Made by a program: the position numbers and the translations under genes
Shown: positions 38,374-49,426 of the stretch, piece by piece
Layout of the letters: each line of letters starts with the position of its first letter
How positions within the stretch are numbered: the stretch's first letter is position 1
Source of the DNA: Diplonema papillatum
Taxonomy: Eukaryota > Euglenozoa > Diplonemea > Diplonemida > Diplonemidae
Direction of reading: 5' to 3'
DNA: 64,000 nucleotides
Assembly: GCA_030068145.1 (NCBI GenBank)
Contig: JAPJBO010000039.1
Location: forward strand, 434,001 to 498,000
Notes under the pieces: generated by a model
Told to the model about the DNA's origin: nothing
The model's input: the letters and a program-made list of their open reading frames with translations, nothing else
The model's database searches: none

Positions 38374-39177
38374 CTACGCGCGGGGTGCCATTTGGAAGTC
38401 CATGAGCGTTTTCGTGGGCGCGTTGACGAGGGCTTGCATCTGCCGTTGGACGTAATCGCGGGTTCGAGAGACGTGGAGCCGGGTTTTGAGGTCAAGTTCC
38501 TTCGATACGTTGGCGTGCCTCTGAAGCAGTCGTTCAAAGTCAGTCTTCCGCTGCCCCAGAAGCTCTTCCCGGCCTAGTTTGATTCGCTGTTTGAGAGCGT
38601 TGATCTCGTTTCGGTACTGTTGCTTCAAAAGTTGCGTCTTCTTGGCGAACGTGACGGAGAGCTGCTCGTCAAACCGCTTGACTTCCTCTTCTTCCAATGG
38701 CTTGAGGTTGCGCTTGATTGCCTCTGCGTCCAGGTACTTCTTCTGCCGCACCATTCTCTCAAGTTCCTCTCGCATCTGCAACACCTGCTTCGAGAACCTT
38801 GGCCGTTTGTTCATCAGCTGAATCTTGACAATGTCTTCCTGCTCTTTGTACTCCGAGTTCTGCCGGTTCTTGACGTGGGCCACGATCTCTTTGGCCTGCC
38901 GTTCATATTCCTCCAGCTTCTCCTCCCAGAGCTTGGTGAAAGTCAGGAGCTCCAGCCGCTGCCGCTCGGTCACGTCTTGTTTTTCCTGTGCATTGACGGA
39001 GCGCGCCATCCGCTCCACCTTCTTGCCCTGCTTCAGGTTCAAGTCCCGCATCCGGTTGAGGCATTCTTGCGCTTGGAAAAACTTCCCTTCCCGTTCGCAC
39101 TGCTGTCGTTGTTCGTCGAGCTCGATCAGCATATCCTGCATGCGCGCTTGCTCTTGCTCGACATCGACCTCATTCAT
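38374..39177 (-). CDS. Coiled-coil protein, probably cytoskeletal
   Basis: A 267-aa protein from the ATG at 39177 (MNEVDVEQEQARMQDML). The frame is open further upstream but that part is low-complexity without coding bias. Almost the entire protein is charged heptad-like sequence rich in Glu, Lys, Gln, Arg and Leu, with few helix breakers, so a long rod-like coiled coil is expected. There is no signal peptide or membrane segment. A conserved-looking N-terminal module (LDEQRQQCEREGKFFQAQEC) resembles the start of flagellar or basal-body coiled-coil proteins of protists. That resemblance is from memory of the general pattern, not a named family. The gene is a single exon ending in TAG after MAPRA. 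Function unknown. Confidence 0.7.
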   Translation of the reverse strand: MNEVDVEQEQARMQDMLIELDEQRQQCEREGKFFQAQECLNRMRDLNLKQGKKVERMARSVNAQEKQDVTERQRLELLTFTKLWEEKLEEYERQAKEIVAHVKNRQNSEYKEQEDIVKIQLMNKRPRFSKQVLQMREELERMVRQKKYLDAEAIKRNLKPLEEEEVKRFDEQLSVTFAKKTQLLKQQYRNEINALKQRIKLGREELLGQRKTDFERLLQRHANVSKELDLKTRLHVSRTRDYVQRQMQALVNAPTKTLMDFQMAPRA

Positions 39178-41095
39178 CGTTTTCTCTTTTACCTGGAACT
39201 CATTTGTTTGGGTTCTCGGCTGCCAGGCCACATCAGGCCGACGGTGCCAAACTCTTCTTCCGAGGGGAAGCATGAGACTGTTTCGATGATGCCAGAGAGC
39301 TGAAACGTCATCCTCCGTCCGATCTTGGAACACGCCACTGGATTGTACGGTAACGTAGGGGCCACGGGCTGCTGCACAGTGACGAATGTCTCTGCATAGC
39401 CACCTTAGACGTTTGCATAGCCACATTGGATGCAAACACTCGTGTTCACCTTCGACATTTCGTGGACATGTGTCACGCAGTGACGAACGCCTGGAACCTA
39501 TCCGTCTTTCGTTCAGTCGCGAGAAATGTACGTTGGGTGAGCACTGTGCAGTGTCATCTCCTCAGTGTATCACGCACGCACCCGAGAACAGACTGAGAGA
39601 CAAAGGAGGAACATGGGACGCCGGTGACAATGCATCCAGTAATGCAAGGTTCCAGAAGGGCAGTCGACGATCGTCGGGAGGCTGCGGGAAAGAAAAGAAG
39701 CAAACCGAGGGGAAAACAGAAGGAAAGAGGGCTTCGATGAGTCGGTCGTACAGGCTCTCTAACTTTTGCTTGATGCGCCTCTTGCAGGTTTGGCGTTTTG
39801 GGGGACTCGTGCTGATTTTTGATGAAATTCAGCCGGTCCACCCCATATCCCTTGAAACTACATCGCATTGCCTGCCGCTTTCTATTGCCGAAAGTAAAGA
39901 TCAACCAGCCAGCCACCTGCGTGATCAATCCAGATTATCGCGAAGGATTCTTTGCATAGCTAAGTTAGCCTAACCACAACAGACTTTCACGGTAACCACG
40001 GTCTAGAAAAAGGTGAACCCCGTCAAGAGCAGAGTAAGCTTGTTCAGGGTGCAAGGGGCATGATGGCCAATACCGTGTCCGACGTGCACTGGCCAATGAA
40101 GTCCCTACGGTTGGCGTGCAACGCAAGCCGTCAAGGCTCAAGGCAGTGCCGCGGTTCGGAGCGGGCGTTTCGCACATCATAAACGCACACTCCACGAAAG
40201 CCAGCGGAGAATTGTTTAACCGGACTTAAGCCCGCTCTCTAAAAGTGGGCATTTCATTCCACGATGGCCGGGCGTGCGCCGAATAGCAATAGTTGTTTCG
40301 GCTATGATTGCCCATAAAACCGCGGCCGTGGAGGTACCCGTCCGGTATTTCCGAGCCGGCTTTCCCGGTACACTTTAATGGAGTGCCGAGAGGCATGCGT
40401 GGGTTTGCTTTGGTCTTTACTTGATCGTTGTCGGGAAGAAAATTGGACTGGTCTGTAGTTGAGTACCGCTGACCACAGCGTAGAGAGGAGGCCCCGATCG
40501 GTTGCCTTGCGGTGACTTCGATAAGGTTCAGTCCAGCAGGCACGACTCCCAGGGGTACTCCCGCCGTTTACCTGCGCTTGACCGGATTTCTCAGCGTCGG
40601 CGTGCAGGGTGCGGGGAAGTCGCGTTGTTCTAAAGCGATATGTTGTTGGTTACTTAACCAGATGGATGCCCCTTCACAACAGTTACGAACTGACACTCCA
40701 CGGAACATACACAACGAACGGAAGACGGCAGGAGCCGCGGGTAGCGCCTGAGAGCACCACTCACCGCACCTTCATGCTGACCCTGAATCGGAACCGCATG
40801 ACATCCCGCATGTGGCAACACGTTCCCCGAAAGTGTGTCAGGGCAGTTTAATAATTCCGATCTTTCTCTGTGCGCCTGGGTACCAAACTGGTCGTTCTCG
40901 GATGGGAATTTGCAAACGCCCACAACGAGGAGGTCTCGTTGTGGTTCGGTGTCCCATGAGCTTCGTGGATCCTTTCTCCAAACCACGGACATGCCAGGCG
41001 GGCCTCAGTAGCGTACAGACAAGCGTCTTTGCACGGTGTTGAGACACACGTCTGCACGGTTACATAGAATGAAGAAGGCCTGGGCACGGTGATGT
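39178..41095. other. Intergenic spacer
   Basis: No gene or clear repeat family seen, apart from short fragments such as AACCACGGACATGCCAGG (about 40981) that resemble family C tails. ORFs have no recognisable domain and no third-position GC bias. Confidence 0.5.
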
Positions 41096-42789
41096 CTATG
41101 CCTGCTTAGTCATGTACTTTTGACACAGCTTCTCGATGTCCGCTGGAAAGTGCTTGCGCACACCGGCCACGCTGCCGAAGTCCTGTGTGTGCGATTTCGA
41201 CGTTGGCCAGTGGGTACACCAAGCAGCTGACCTCGCATACACCTTCAAAATCTAGCTACAACTTACATGCAAGACACTCCGCTCCTGTTGTAGCTCCCGA
41301 AGCTTGGAGTACAACCTGCCCTGACTGTTACTACCCGGCAAACGTACAGGACACTCACCCTGAGCCGCGCTGCATCGAATGAAGCCGAGTCACAGAGTTT
41401 CAGTTGCAGCGCACGGGATTCCGCGTGAGCCGTTGATACAACTGCGGGAGGTGTTGCTTGCTGTTCCTGTGATCGCACTTGGACCTACAGGTTAACAGCC
41501 CACATCCCTCGTCTTCCCCCTCTCCCCACACAGAAGAACTGTGAAAACGGGAACCGTTCGTACAGACCATTCTTCTCGTTGCAACGAAGTTCTTGAATCT
41601 GAGTCATGTAGAAAGACAAACCTCGCACAGGTGAAGGCCCAGAGCTTCAATAGGCACTGCCGCGTTGGGTGCTTTCCGATGAGTCTTTAACCGATCCATG
41701 AAGTCGCTGAAAGTGCGGTGCGCCGTTCTCGTATCGAGCGAGGCCTGTCGATTCGGATGGGCAGTAGTGAAGTGGAACCCAGATGACCCAGCGAGTGAGT
41801 GGGGATGATTCGCTCGCCACATAGAACAAATTTTCAAAAGTAAACAAGAAAAAGGGTACCGCGTTGTTCGCCAAGTTGACGAAGGTCTGCCGGGCGGACC
41901 GGACGGCGCTGTAGGCAGAGCCGCCGGTAGCGACGTCTCGGAGGAAGTCAAGCCACAGAACAAACGGGCCGGCCGCGGCGGCCGCCGCCGCCGCCGCCGC
42001 ATTGCCCGCACGGCCGCCGCGGCCGCCTGTCTTCCGCCGCGCCGGCGGCGGCGGCGTCGCGCTTTTCGTGCGCGGCGCCGGCTTTTTCCGCGCAGGCACC
42101 GGCGACGGCGTGTCATCAGGCTGCCGCTTCCTCTTAGCACCCGCCCCTCCCCCCCTGCCTCGCCCGCGGACCGGCGGCTTCGACTCGGTGGTGGAGTCCG
42201 ACGAGGACGGCACGCCCGAGCTGCTGGCGTCGTCGTCTTCTTCGGGCACGACCGCTGATTTCTTCGTTTTTGGGCCCGGCGTCCGGGTGCAGTCTTCGAT
42301 GATCCGCTTCATCTCGACCAGCACCTCGTACGGGAGCTCCGAGACGTCCACGTTCGAGCTGCCGGTCCGCCGATACAGCAGTTCGTCGACCTCGTTGTAA
42401 AACCGCAGCCGCCGATTTTCGTCGTTCCAGCTCTCCTCGATGAACGCGAGGATCTCCTGCTGCTGCTGCGAGTCCTTCTCTTCGGTGGAATCGTCCATCC
42501 GCTGGGAAGGCGCGGGCGGCGGTGGGGTTCTCCGCCGGGCGGCTGCGGCCGGCTTCTCGACCGGCGCCGGGAGCGGCGGCGGCGGCTTCGCGAGGAAGGA
42601 GGTGATCTCGGCTCGGACCTTCCTCGCGGCCTCGGCCATGAGGGCGAGCAGCGCGTCGTCGACCCTGGGGGGGGCGCCGCGGCCGCTGCGCTCGTCTTCC
42701 GCCGCGGCCGCCTCGTCGCCGTGCGGCTCGCCGGCCCACAAGATCAGCGCGCTCGCGCCATCGCTCGTCGACGACTGAGGGGGTTGCAT
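41096..42789 (-). CDS. Unknown basic, disordered, probably nuclear protein; two exons
   Basis: Exon 1 (42789-41860, donor GTACCC) and exon 2 (41182-41096, acceptor CACACAG) join in phase 0 to give 338 aa. The first 110 residues are Ala/Pro-rich. A folded-looking segment follows (about 113-170: ILAFIEESWNDENRRLRFYN then DVSELPYEVLVEMKRIIEDC), loosely reminiscent of an NET-type helix bundle. Next comes a long Ser/Pro/Lys/Arg region with RGRGRGG and GGRGGRAG, which are AT-hook-like, and a run of 10 Ala encoded by GCC/GCG triplets. The C-terminus (FVLWLDFLRD to QKYMTKQA) is helical and crosses the splice junction. The charge pattern suggests a nucleic-acid-binding or chromatin protein. I do not recognise the family. 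Confidence 0.7.
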
Positions 42790-44051
42790 GCGCCTCCTCT
42801 TCCGGCCAGGGGTGCTCGCGGCGCACCCCTGCTGCCGCTGCCGCCCGGTGTCTCCAGTGTGAGGGAGAAGGGGGGCGGGGGGGGAGAGGGGATTCTGGCG
42901 TTTTGTTTTTTTTCATTTTTTGGAACAACATGCCACGGTGCCACCAGGCACACCGGCTGTCACCTTCATGATGATATGCAACCGTACACAGACTCCGAGT
43001 CCGTAATGGCTGTAACGACTAACTAACGAGAACGCACGGAACGTTGGCTCCCGAATTTCAAGCCCAGTTTCTGCCCTTGATGTAGCTTTTCTTCTTCGGT
43101 CGCGAGTCTTGGCTTTGCATCAAGGGCAAACTCGAAACACAATGCCTTGTTTATACTGACATGTCCACGGGGGTTTGTCGGTTAAAATCGGTTTCCGCCA
43201 AGCCTTCACGCCACGGTTCCAAAGAAGGAACTGCAACTGTTTCCAGCCCACGTCGAAGCAGGGTTCCACAGGACAGTTACTGTATTGATATGTGCCTGGA
43301 TACACCAAATCGTGATGTGGATCGGAGACGTGATAGTACCGATACATATCACACATCCCAGATGACAGTACCTACGTGTCGCGGGTTCCTCTGATGTGGC
43401 ACGTTATTGATCTAGGTAGCTCTACACTGGAGGGCCTTGAACACGATCCGTATCGGGTACGCATCACCGCCGCATCCTGCTGCGGTTCTCCGGATGCCCC
43501 AACGGTGTGGAAAATGGTGAAGGAAGTCGCAACTGCTCTCGATGCACTGTGAGCCGGCGGGGGGCACGTGCCCCCGGGCTAATTTGCTATCTGGACCGTT
43601 CGAGAACACCCGAGCACAGAAAGCAGAACGGTGCTGTACTCTCTGCTATGGTAAACAGCCGCGACCTGCTGCGCGAGGCCAGTCTCTCGTGATCAGCATA
43701 GCCTTGCGGCGGGAAGGGAACGCATGAGGCACGTCATTCGAGATAGGCTTCCGCAGCTAGGGGAAAGACGCAGGAGCAGTGTCGCCATTGTAGGAGCCTA
43801 CTTTTGTGGCAAGTCACTCTACGCCCGTGTTCGCAGTGACCTGAAAGTCCTACTACGCCAGGTCAAGACTCGAGTGCAGCAATCGATGCGGTGCACCAGC
43901 TGTTCTTCCGCCTAAGGTCCACGTGCCGACAAGCGGTTGATGAGACGGTATTTGGCTGACTTGTTATTGAGTGGTCGCTGAATGAGCATGGAACAGGCGA
44001 TGGGTTGTGCTCAACTTGGAGGGGCGCCTTCGAGGAGGCGTTGATGCTCTA
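42790..44051. other. Intergenic spacer upstream of the unknown nuclear protein gene
   Basis: No gene seen. The first 110 bases, read on the minus strand, contain a long pyrimidine tract (about 42855-42895) followed by AG, a candidate 5' splice-acceptor region for the 42789 gene. The remainder is mixed sequence without recognised repeats. Confidence 0.5.
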
Positions 44052-44357
44052 TCAGGCGTACTTGTGATTAGGGTCCACGAGAATCCGAATGAAGCGGTCA
44101 ATGAGCTCTTTCGTGTTCTGCGAGACCTCGCCGTCACGGTCGATAAGAAGCTCCGTCAATCCCTCGCTAGACCGCATGCGGAACAGCTTGATGGCGAGGT
44201 GGATCGTTTCGCAGTCCTCAATCAGACCTCCCACGCGGGAGCACGGGTCCGCCATTGGGGGTTCTTCGTAATCGAAGTCCCCTAGTGTGTTCGCGTCCAT
44301 CGCAGCAGCTCCGACAAGTGCGAGAACGACAAGGCAAAAGCAGCTGGAAGCGCCCAT
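44052..44357 (-). CDS. Small secreted protein of unknown function
   Basis: A 101-aa ORF from the ATG at 44357. Residues 1-19 (MGASSCFCLVVLALVGAAA) form a textbook signal peptide with an AxA-type cleavage site. The mature part is acidic at first (DFDYEEPP), has two Cys (CSRVGG...EDC) that could form one disulfide, and ends in a predicted amphipathic helix (NTKELIDRFIRIL). No family is recognised. It could instead be one exon of a larger gene, but it has its own ATG and TGA and keeps the GC-rich third positions of its neighbours. It has the same orientation as neighbouring host genes. Confidence 0.55.
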   Translation of the reverse strand: MGASSCFCLVVLALVGAAAMDANTLGDFDYEEPPMADPCSRVGGLIEDCETIHLAIKLFRMRSSEGLTELLIDRDGEVSQNTKELIDRFIRILVDPNHKYA

Positions 44358-45237
44358 TTCGCCGACCACCCTCAGTGTCGCATGAGGCGGCCGTACCTTT
44401 TCGGTATCCTCAGAAACTGCCTGCAGTGAGATTGCTTTCAGAAGGAGCTCCCACCTCTATACCTTCAACTGTTAGCCCCTGCGTGGTGGTGCAGGGTACC
44501 GGCCACCTCTACGAACAACTGTACTCTGGTTACATTCCTTTCGGCACGGATGACACCCTCCCCCGCGTTTGCGACCGGGAAAGACCTGCCACACGGTACT
44601 GCCGAGCAGACCTACGAATCAAGCGGCTACCAATTTTTCTAACCCGCATCAAGGCGTGGCGTACCTTGGAGCTTGGCGATCAACACACACACACACACGC
44701 CCATGGTGACGGTAGCCACAGGCTGTGTTTAACACATGCATTCTTGCACGCTGCGGTGGACATTGTCCCAGAGCGAACTTCTTCGACGCCAAATCGCTCG
44801 TCAAACGCTGGGCCCGGGGCAAAAGGCCGGGCTGGGCATCAATGTCGGCAACCGAAGGCCGCTACGTACGCCACGCGTTCTCACAGAATGGATCGATAGA
44901 AAGAGGTGCGTAGTTTTGTTTTATTCGTTTACTTGTTAGTTGTCGACAACTTGTTTTGTGTTGAGGTGTCATTCAGATGTAAATCTAAAGCCGAGGACAA
45001 AAAGCGGCTGGAGAGGCGGTGGCCAATGACCCTCGTCGATATCTTCTTCATCCGGTTGTGGCAAGTGTCCGCGCAAGCCTGTGGTGCTTGCCCTACGTTT
45101 TGTGTCACGCGTCCGGGACAGAAACTTTGTCCCGTGCTTCACGAGCGACCGAAAGCAGAGACAATTCAGTACGTCCTGTTCTCTAACAACGTTTTTTATT
45201 GTGTTCTTCATTTGTTTTTCTCTCTTGTTAGCGTTTA

Positions 45238-45405
45238 TTAGTAGTACTAAAAATCTTGCGGGTTGCCCTTCAATGTATTGTGCAGGCTCACAAGACGTAG
45301 GCAGCGTGTTTTGGTGGTTGATCAGAATTCCTTACCTGAATATACACAGGGTAAATACAAGTGGGAAAACGATCACCCGGCACGCACAAGCAAAACGGAG
45401 CGTCT
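45238..45405 (-). repeat. Dispersed repeat family A, copy 3 (inverted)
   Basis: Reverse complement of the 16898-17064 copy, recognised by TTGCGGGTTGCCCTTCAATG, AGCGTGTTTTGGTGGTTGAT and CAAGTGGGAAAACGATCACC. It carries a short insertion relative to copy 2 (CTGAATATACACAGG). Confidence 0.75.
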
Positions 45406-45414
45406 GTCTGTTGT

Positions 45415-45500
45415 TCGAGTTAAAGGTCGCTTGAGATTCCGGTAGTTTCGGGTCTCTGGGTGACCTTTGTTAAATGGGTTCTCTTAGAGCGAGTAAGGGC
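45415..45500 (+). repeat. Dispersed repeat family B, copy
   Basis: Carries AAGGTCGCTTGAGATTCCGG, GGTCTCTGGGTGACCTTTGT and GGGTTCTCTTAGAGCGAGTA. The last block is shared with the 61619 copy. It directly follows an inverted family A copy. Confidence 0.7.
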
Positions 45501-46707
45501 TATGCGAGGATGTGATGTGCTGAAAACCCGGGATACGCAAACCCGGGTCGCGGGGGGGTGTCAGTGCCCAGCAACAGTAGCGACGGCGAGAAAGCGGTTC
45601 CAGCCACAAACCCTTGCGACTTTTGCAGGAGCCGTTTTGTCCGTGCGAGCTAACCTACATGTGTTCTGGTTAAACCGCTGCCACGTTCTTTCTAGCTCTC
45701 TAACAAATACTGTCACCAGGGAAGCACATTTTGGTTGTCGCAAAAAGAACACACACACAACCCGTGTGGTACTTGCTGGATTGCCCCGGGTTCCTTCCGA
45801 CGGTCGCAGCGACAGCAGCGCACGCATGTTTATGTGCTACTTCTGCAGAGCCGCGATTCCCTCCTCCTCTCCTCCATGCAGTAGTGGTACTCCCGGCTCA
45901 AGCCGAAGCGGGTCCGGTTAACTGTCGGCAAGAGAAGAGAGAAGGAGGAGCCCACCTGCGTCTCCACCCCACGGGACGCCCTGCTCAAGCCGAAGCGAGT
46001 CGAGGATGATTGTGGGGAGAGAGGAGGGAGGGGAGGGGGGCGGGGAAAGCGAGAGCGAGAGAGAGAGAGAGAACACATAACGAGGAAAGACTGGAGGCAA
46101 GATGTTCTAAAAAGACACAACAGAACTGATTGCAGAGGGCAACAGTAGTCCTGGTTTGTGGTTGACTGACAGGCGTCGCGATTGCTGTTTGCAGTGCTCG
46201 GCCCACTGTTCTGTGGCTACTACCACATCGTTGAATTGTTGCAATGTTGCATTGTTTGCTCTGTGGCTCCTACCACATAATTGTATTGTTGCCCTATGGC
46301 TAGTACGGCGTCGTGGATAGTAACTCCAGGTGTCCATCCAAGTCGGCTTTTTTCTTGGGATTAGGCCCATTCTTGCGGAAGAAAACGGGATTGCTTTCAC
46401 CGGGGTCCAGGTCCTGCTGGTCCTGGACAAAAACCCACAATGACGCAGCTCCTAAAGCCATGCCTGATCATGGACCAAATCGGTTATCCACCACCTGCAG
46501 ACAACATCGTTCTTGTGCTCGTTGAACGGCATACGAATGCATTACAACTTGTACTTCGCCTTTTGCAAAGGTGGTACAATCAGGCAGCTAAAGGGGCGCA
46601 CCTGCTACTCAGGGGAACCTTATTATCCTATGATTCCCATATGATAATGGGTCCACAGTTTTGGTGTATCTGCACCTGCACCGCCGTGGTTACAACAACA
46701 TTTTTGG

Positions 46708-46760
46708 AGTGCAAGTTCGCTTAAGGATCCGGGGTTTTAAAGCCTCCGGGTGACCAATGT
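46708..46760 (+). repeat. Dispersed repeat family B core
   Basis: GTGCAAGTTCGCTTAAGGAT followed by TTTTAAAGCCTCCGGGTGAC. Confidence 0.7.
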
Positions 46761-47012
46761 CGCGAAGCCTCCTTCAAGGTATAGTATGTTTGTGTGCGTA
46801 TCGTATCTGCTGTAGTGGCAGTACGTGTACTTGTGCGTGTATCTTTGTTGCCTATTTACGACTATTCGACTTGTTTTAGCGCGCGCTCTTATTTCCTATG
46901 TGCTTTGCCATTTGTAGCGGTATTTTTTAGCAACACGCGCCAAAGGCGCGAAGGAAAAAGAAATGCCACTCACCCTTGGACATAGATGTACGGAGGCCAT
47001 CTTTGAACATTT

Positions 47013-48386
47013 TTGGCGCCTCCTCAAAAAACTTCCTCACCTTTCGGCACGCCTTTCACGGTCGTGGAGGACAAGGCGGGCCGCCTGCGTCAACGGTTCA
47101 TTCTGTGGACGCAGGAGGCCAACGACTTGCTGAGCCGCCAGGGCTACGTGGCCCAGGTACCATTGGGCCATGTCTCGGAGTATCTCGATGTCGTTGAGTC
47201 CGAGTGCGCCACAACGCGTGATTTGCGTTGTGGCTTTTATCAAGTAAGAGTCCCAGAGGAGGCTCGAAAGAACTTCGGATTCCTCGATGAAGATGGCAAT
47301 GCCTACGTCCTAAATAGGCTGCCAAGGGGACACTCGTGTGCACCAGAGCTGATGCACACGCTGACAGCCGTACTGGCTAGCCACCCGGACTTCGTTGGCT
47401 CGGACTTCACGGCCGACGGGGTAACAGTCCATGCCTGGGTGGACAATATTCGTTTTTGTGGGTCCCGTGCCGCAGTGCTCTGCCAGACCGAGAAGCTTGA
47501 TCGGCTGGCCGCACGGGTCCACGCTTCTTGGAAGCCCGAGGATAGCAACGATGCTTCCTCGGGCTATGATTTTATAGGGGTCACTTTTGACCACGGTCGG
47601 AAGACCGTCACTCCTGCGGCTCGCCTGATCGAAAAGATCCGGGCCGTCGATTTGTCTAGCCCCACGGCCGGCGATTTGGAATCGCCCGGCGGTCGCCTGC
47701 TCCATGCGAGTGCAGTCGCGAACGCGTTCCCCGGCTCGTTCTGGTTCGCCGTCAAGTTCTTACGACGGATAACGAACAGCCTCAACAAGGGAACTCGCAC
47801 ACAATCAGAGAGTGTGCTTGTGCCGGCCTCCGTACAGAGAGATTTGCGATCGTGGATCGATTCTGTCGATGTGAGCAGAAAGTTCACGCGCCCGTCCACG
47901 AGTCGCCCGTACGCGGTCTACGTAGACGCGTCACTGCAGGGGTGGGGTGCTGTCCTGGTCGACCGGCAGACAGCAGAACTGACTGTGTTGGGTGGTACAT
48001 GGACCGAGCAGGAAGCTCGGCATCACATCAACACACTCGAAGCACTGGCTCTGAAGAGAGCTGTGGATGCGCTACCCCCGTCAGTATCAGGGAGCGCAGT
48101 CGACGTCCATGTCGACAACACGACCGTGGTCGGGGTGGCGCGAAAGAAAAACTGCATGTTGAACAAGTCATTGAATGACGCAGTTGTGCACGCGTTGACC
48201 CGACTACGGGATTTGAAATGTTCCTGGTCCATCTCGTGGATCAGCACGAAGGAAACCCCGGCCGATGTCCCTTCAAGAGTTGCCCTTGCCGCTGACGCCT
48301 CGGAAGAGGATCGACAGCGACTTTTACTTGCGGTGAGGGCATTCTTTACTCGCGAGGGGGCTGGCTGGTTGTGGCGGTGTTGGTGA
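47013..48386 (+). mobile_element. RT-RNase H fragment of a DIRS/VIPER-like or Ty3-like retroelement
   Basis: A 457-codon open frame follows an in-frame TGA at 47004. The first codon is TTG, with no early ATG, so the 5' part is missing or lies in another exon. It begins with an RT finger motif (KAGRLRQRFI), then motif A DLRCGFYQV (Asp70), LPRGHS (103-108, motif B region) and AWVDNIRF (143-145) where YxDD would stand. A connection region precedes RNase H with YVDAS (Asp305), NTLEALAL (Glu343), HVDNTTV (Asp368) and PADVPSR (Asp418). This D-E-D-D set and the closing NPADVPSR-like motif are typical of LTR/DIRS-type elements. VDN in motif C and the RNase H type recall the VIPER elements of kinetoplastids. 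No recombinase or integrase is attached. It is the only clear coding ORF on the plus strand. Confidence 0.8.
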
Positions 48387-48752
48387 CTTGGAAGGCCGGG
48401 TTGTCCGTGGAAGTTGGGGGCGGAGTGGGAAAGGAATGCGTAGGTTTGCTTTGTTGTTGTGATTGCTCGTTGTCAGCAACATATCTGTCAAAGTGTCGTT
48501 TATCACCCACGACAAATCATGCTGAGTCTTGAGATCTCTGTGGTGCCGTGACGTTGTCCCAGCGGCGATCATAGCTTGCCTCATGGTCGGTGTTCTTCCC
48601 CTTCGTTTGTCTGTGAGTATCCGCTTTGGTTCCACCTTCTGTTTTGAGATGGAGATGCACGAGCCGACCGGAGGAAGGGGTCAGCACAAGCCCCATGTAG
48701 CCAAGCCAGTGCGAGAGGCCAGAAGACGCCAGCTCCAATTCCCTCTTAAAGT

Positions 48753-49002
48753 GTTCTTTCGAGGTGGGACAACCTCTAAAAGCTTGTTTTCGAGGTGGGA
48801 CAACCTCTAAAAGTGTGTTTTCGAAGTGGGACAACCTCTAAAAGCTTGTTTTCGAAGTGGGACAACCTCTAAAAGTTTGTTTTCGAGGTGGGACAACCTC
48901 TTAAAGCTTGTTTTCGAAGTGGGACAACCTCTAAAAGCTTGTTTTCGAGGTGGGACAACCTCTAAAAGCTTGTTTTCGAGGTGGGACAACCTCTGAATCC
49001 TT
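48753..49002 (+). repeat. Eight tandem copies of a 31-bp hairpin-forming repeat
   Basis: The unit contains GTTTTCGAGGTGGGACAACC then TCTAAAAGCTT. Eight copies run head to tail with only a few base changes. GAGGT and ACCTC flank GGGACA, so each unit can form a small hairpin. The array has no variable spacers and lies about 370 bp downstream of the RT-RNase H ORF, so it may be part of that element's non-coding region. Confidence 0.93.
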
Positions 49003-49223
49003 GTTTTTCCACGTTGAGCAATGTGCGGAGGTTGTTACCGCACGTCCAAGGCCAAGGTTTGGAGGTTATCCCCACTGAAAAACAGACGTATGCAGGTTGT
49101 CCCGCTTCAAAAGTGTTCGCTTGGAGGCCGCCCCGCCTCAAACAGGCTGCGCGGTCGTGACGAAGACGCACTATGGGGTGCGACATGCCAGGCCCAGCCC
49201 TTAATACAGTGCATGTTTACCGA

Positions 49224-49238
49224 CCCCCCCCCCCCCCC
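49224..49238 (+). repeat. Poly-C homopolymer (15 C)
   Basis: A run of 15 C followed by four T in the spacer downstream of the FAD oxidoreductase gene. Confidence 0.95.
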
Positions 49239-49426
49239 TTTTCTGAAAAATCGGTAAACAATGTTTATCAAAATGTTTTTTACACCTTCCCAATGCTGCT
49301 GTTGAAAAGCTCGTAGTCGGATCCTGAGGGAACCATCGCTTTCTCCCGGGAAAAATTCTCACAAGTGCTCAACAACAGGACTTGTAGTAGTTGTAAACTG
49401 AAACAGCCGACAAAAAATTCCTGCCC

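Larger units (their letters stand above)
44358..47012. other. Intergenic spacer with repeat families A and B
   Basis: No host gene supported. It contains a 16-bp AC repeat near 44683, an inverted family A copy (45238-45405) abutting a family B copy (45415-45500), a GA-rich microsatellite-like tract near 46050-46070, and another family B core (46708-46760) shortly before the retroelement ORF. Confidence 0.5.
48387..49426. other. Spacer between the RT-RNase H fragment and the FAD oxidoreductase
   Basis: No gene seen. The central part is the 31-bp tandem array (48753-49002), followed by more degenerate GGAGGTTGTCCC-like pieces to about 49150 and a 15-C homopolymer at 49224-49238. Confidence 0.55.

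Noticed and set aside
48753..49002. 31-bp repeats as a CRISPR array
   Set aside because: Units are directly adjacent with no variable spacers, there are no cas genes, and the genome is eukaryotic.
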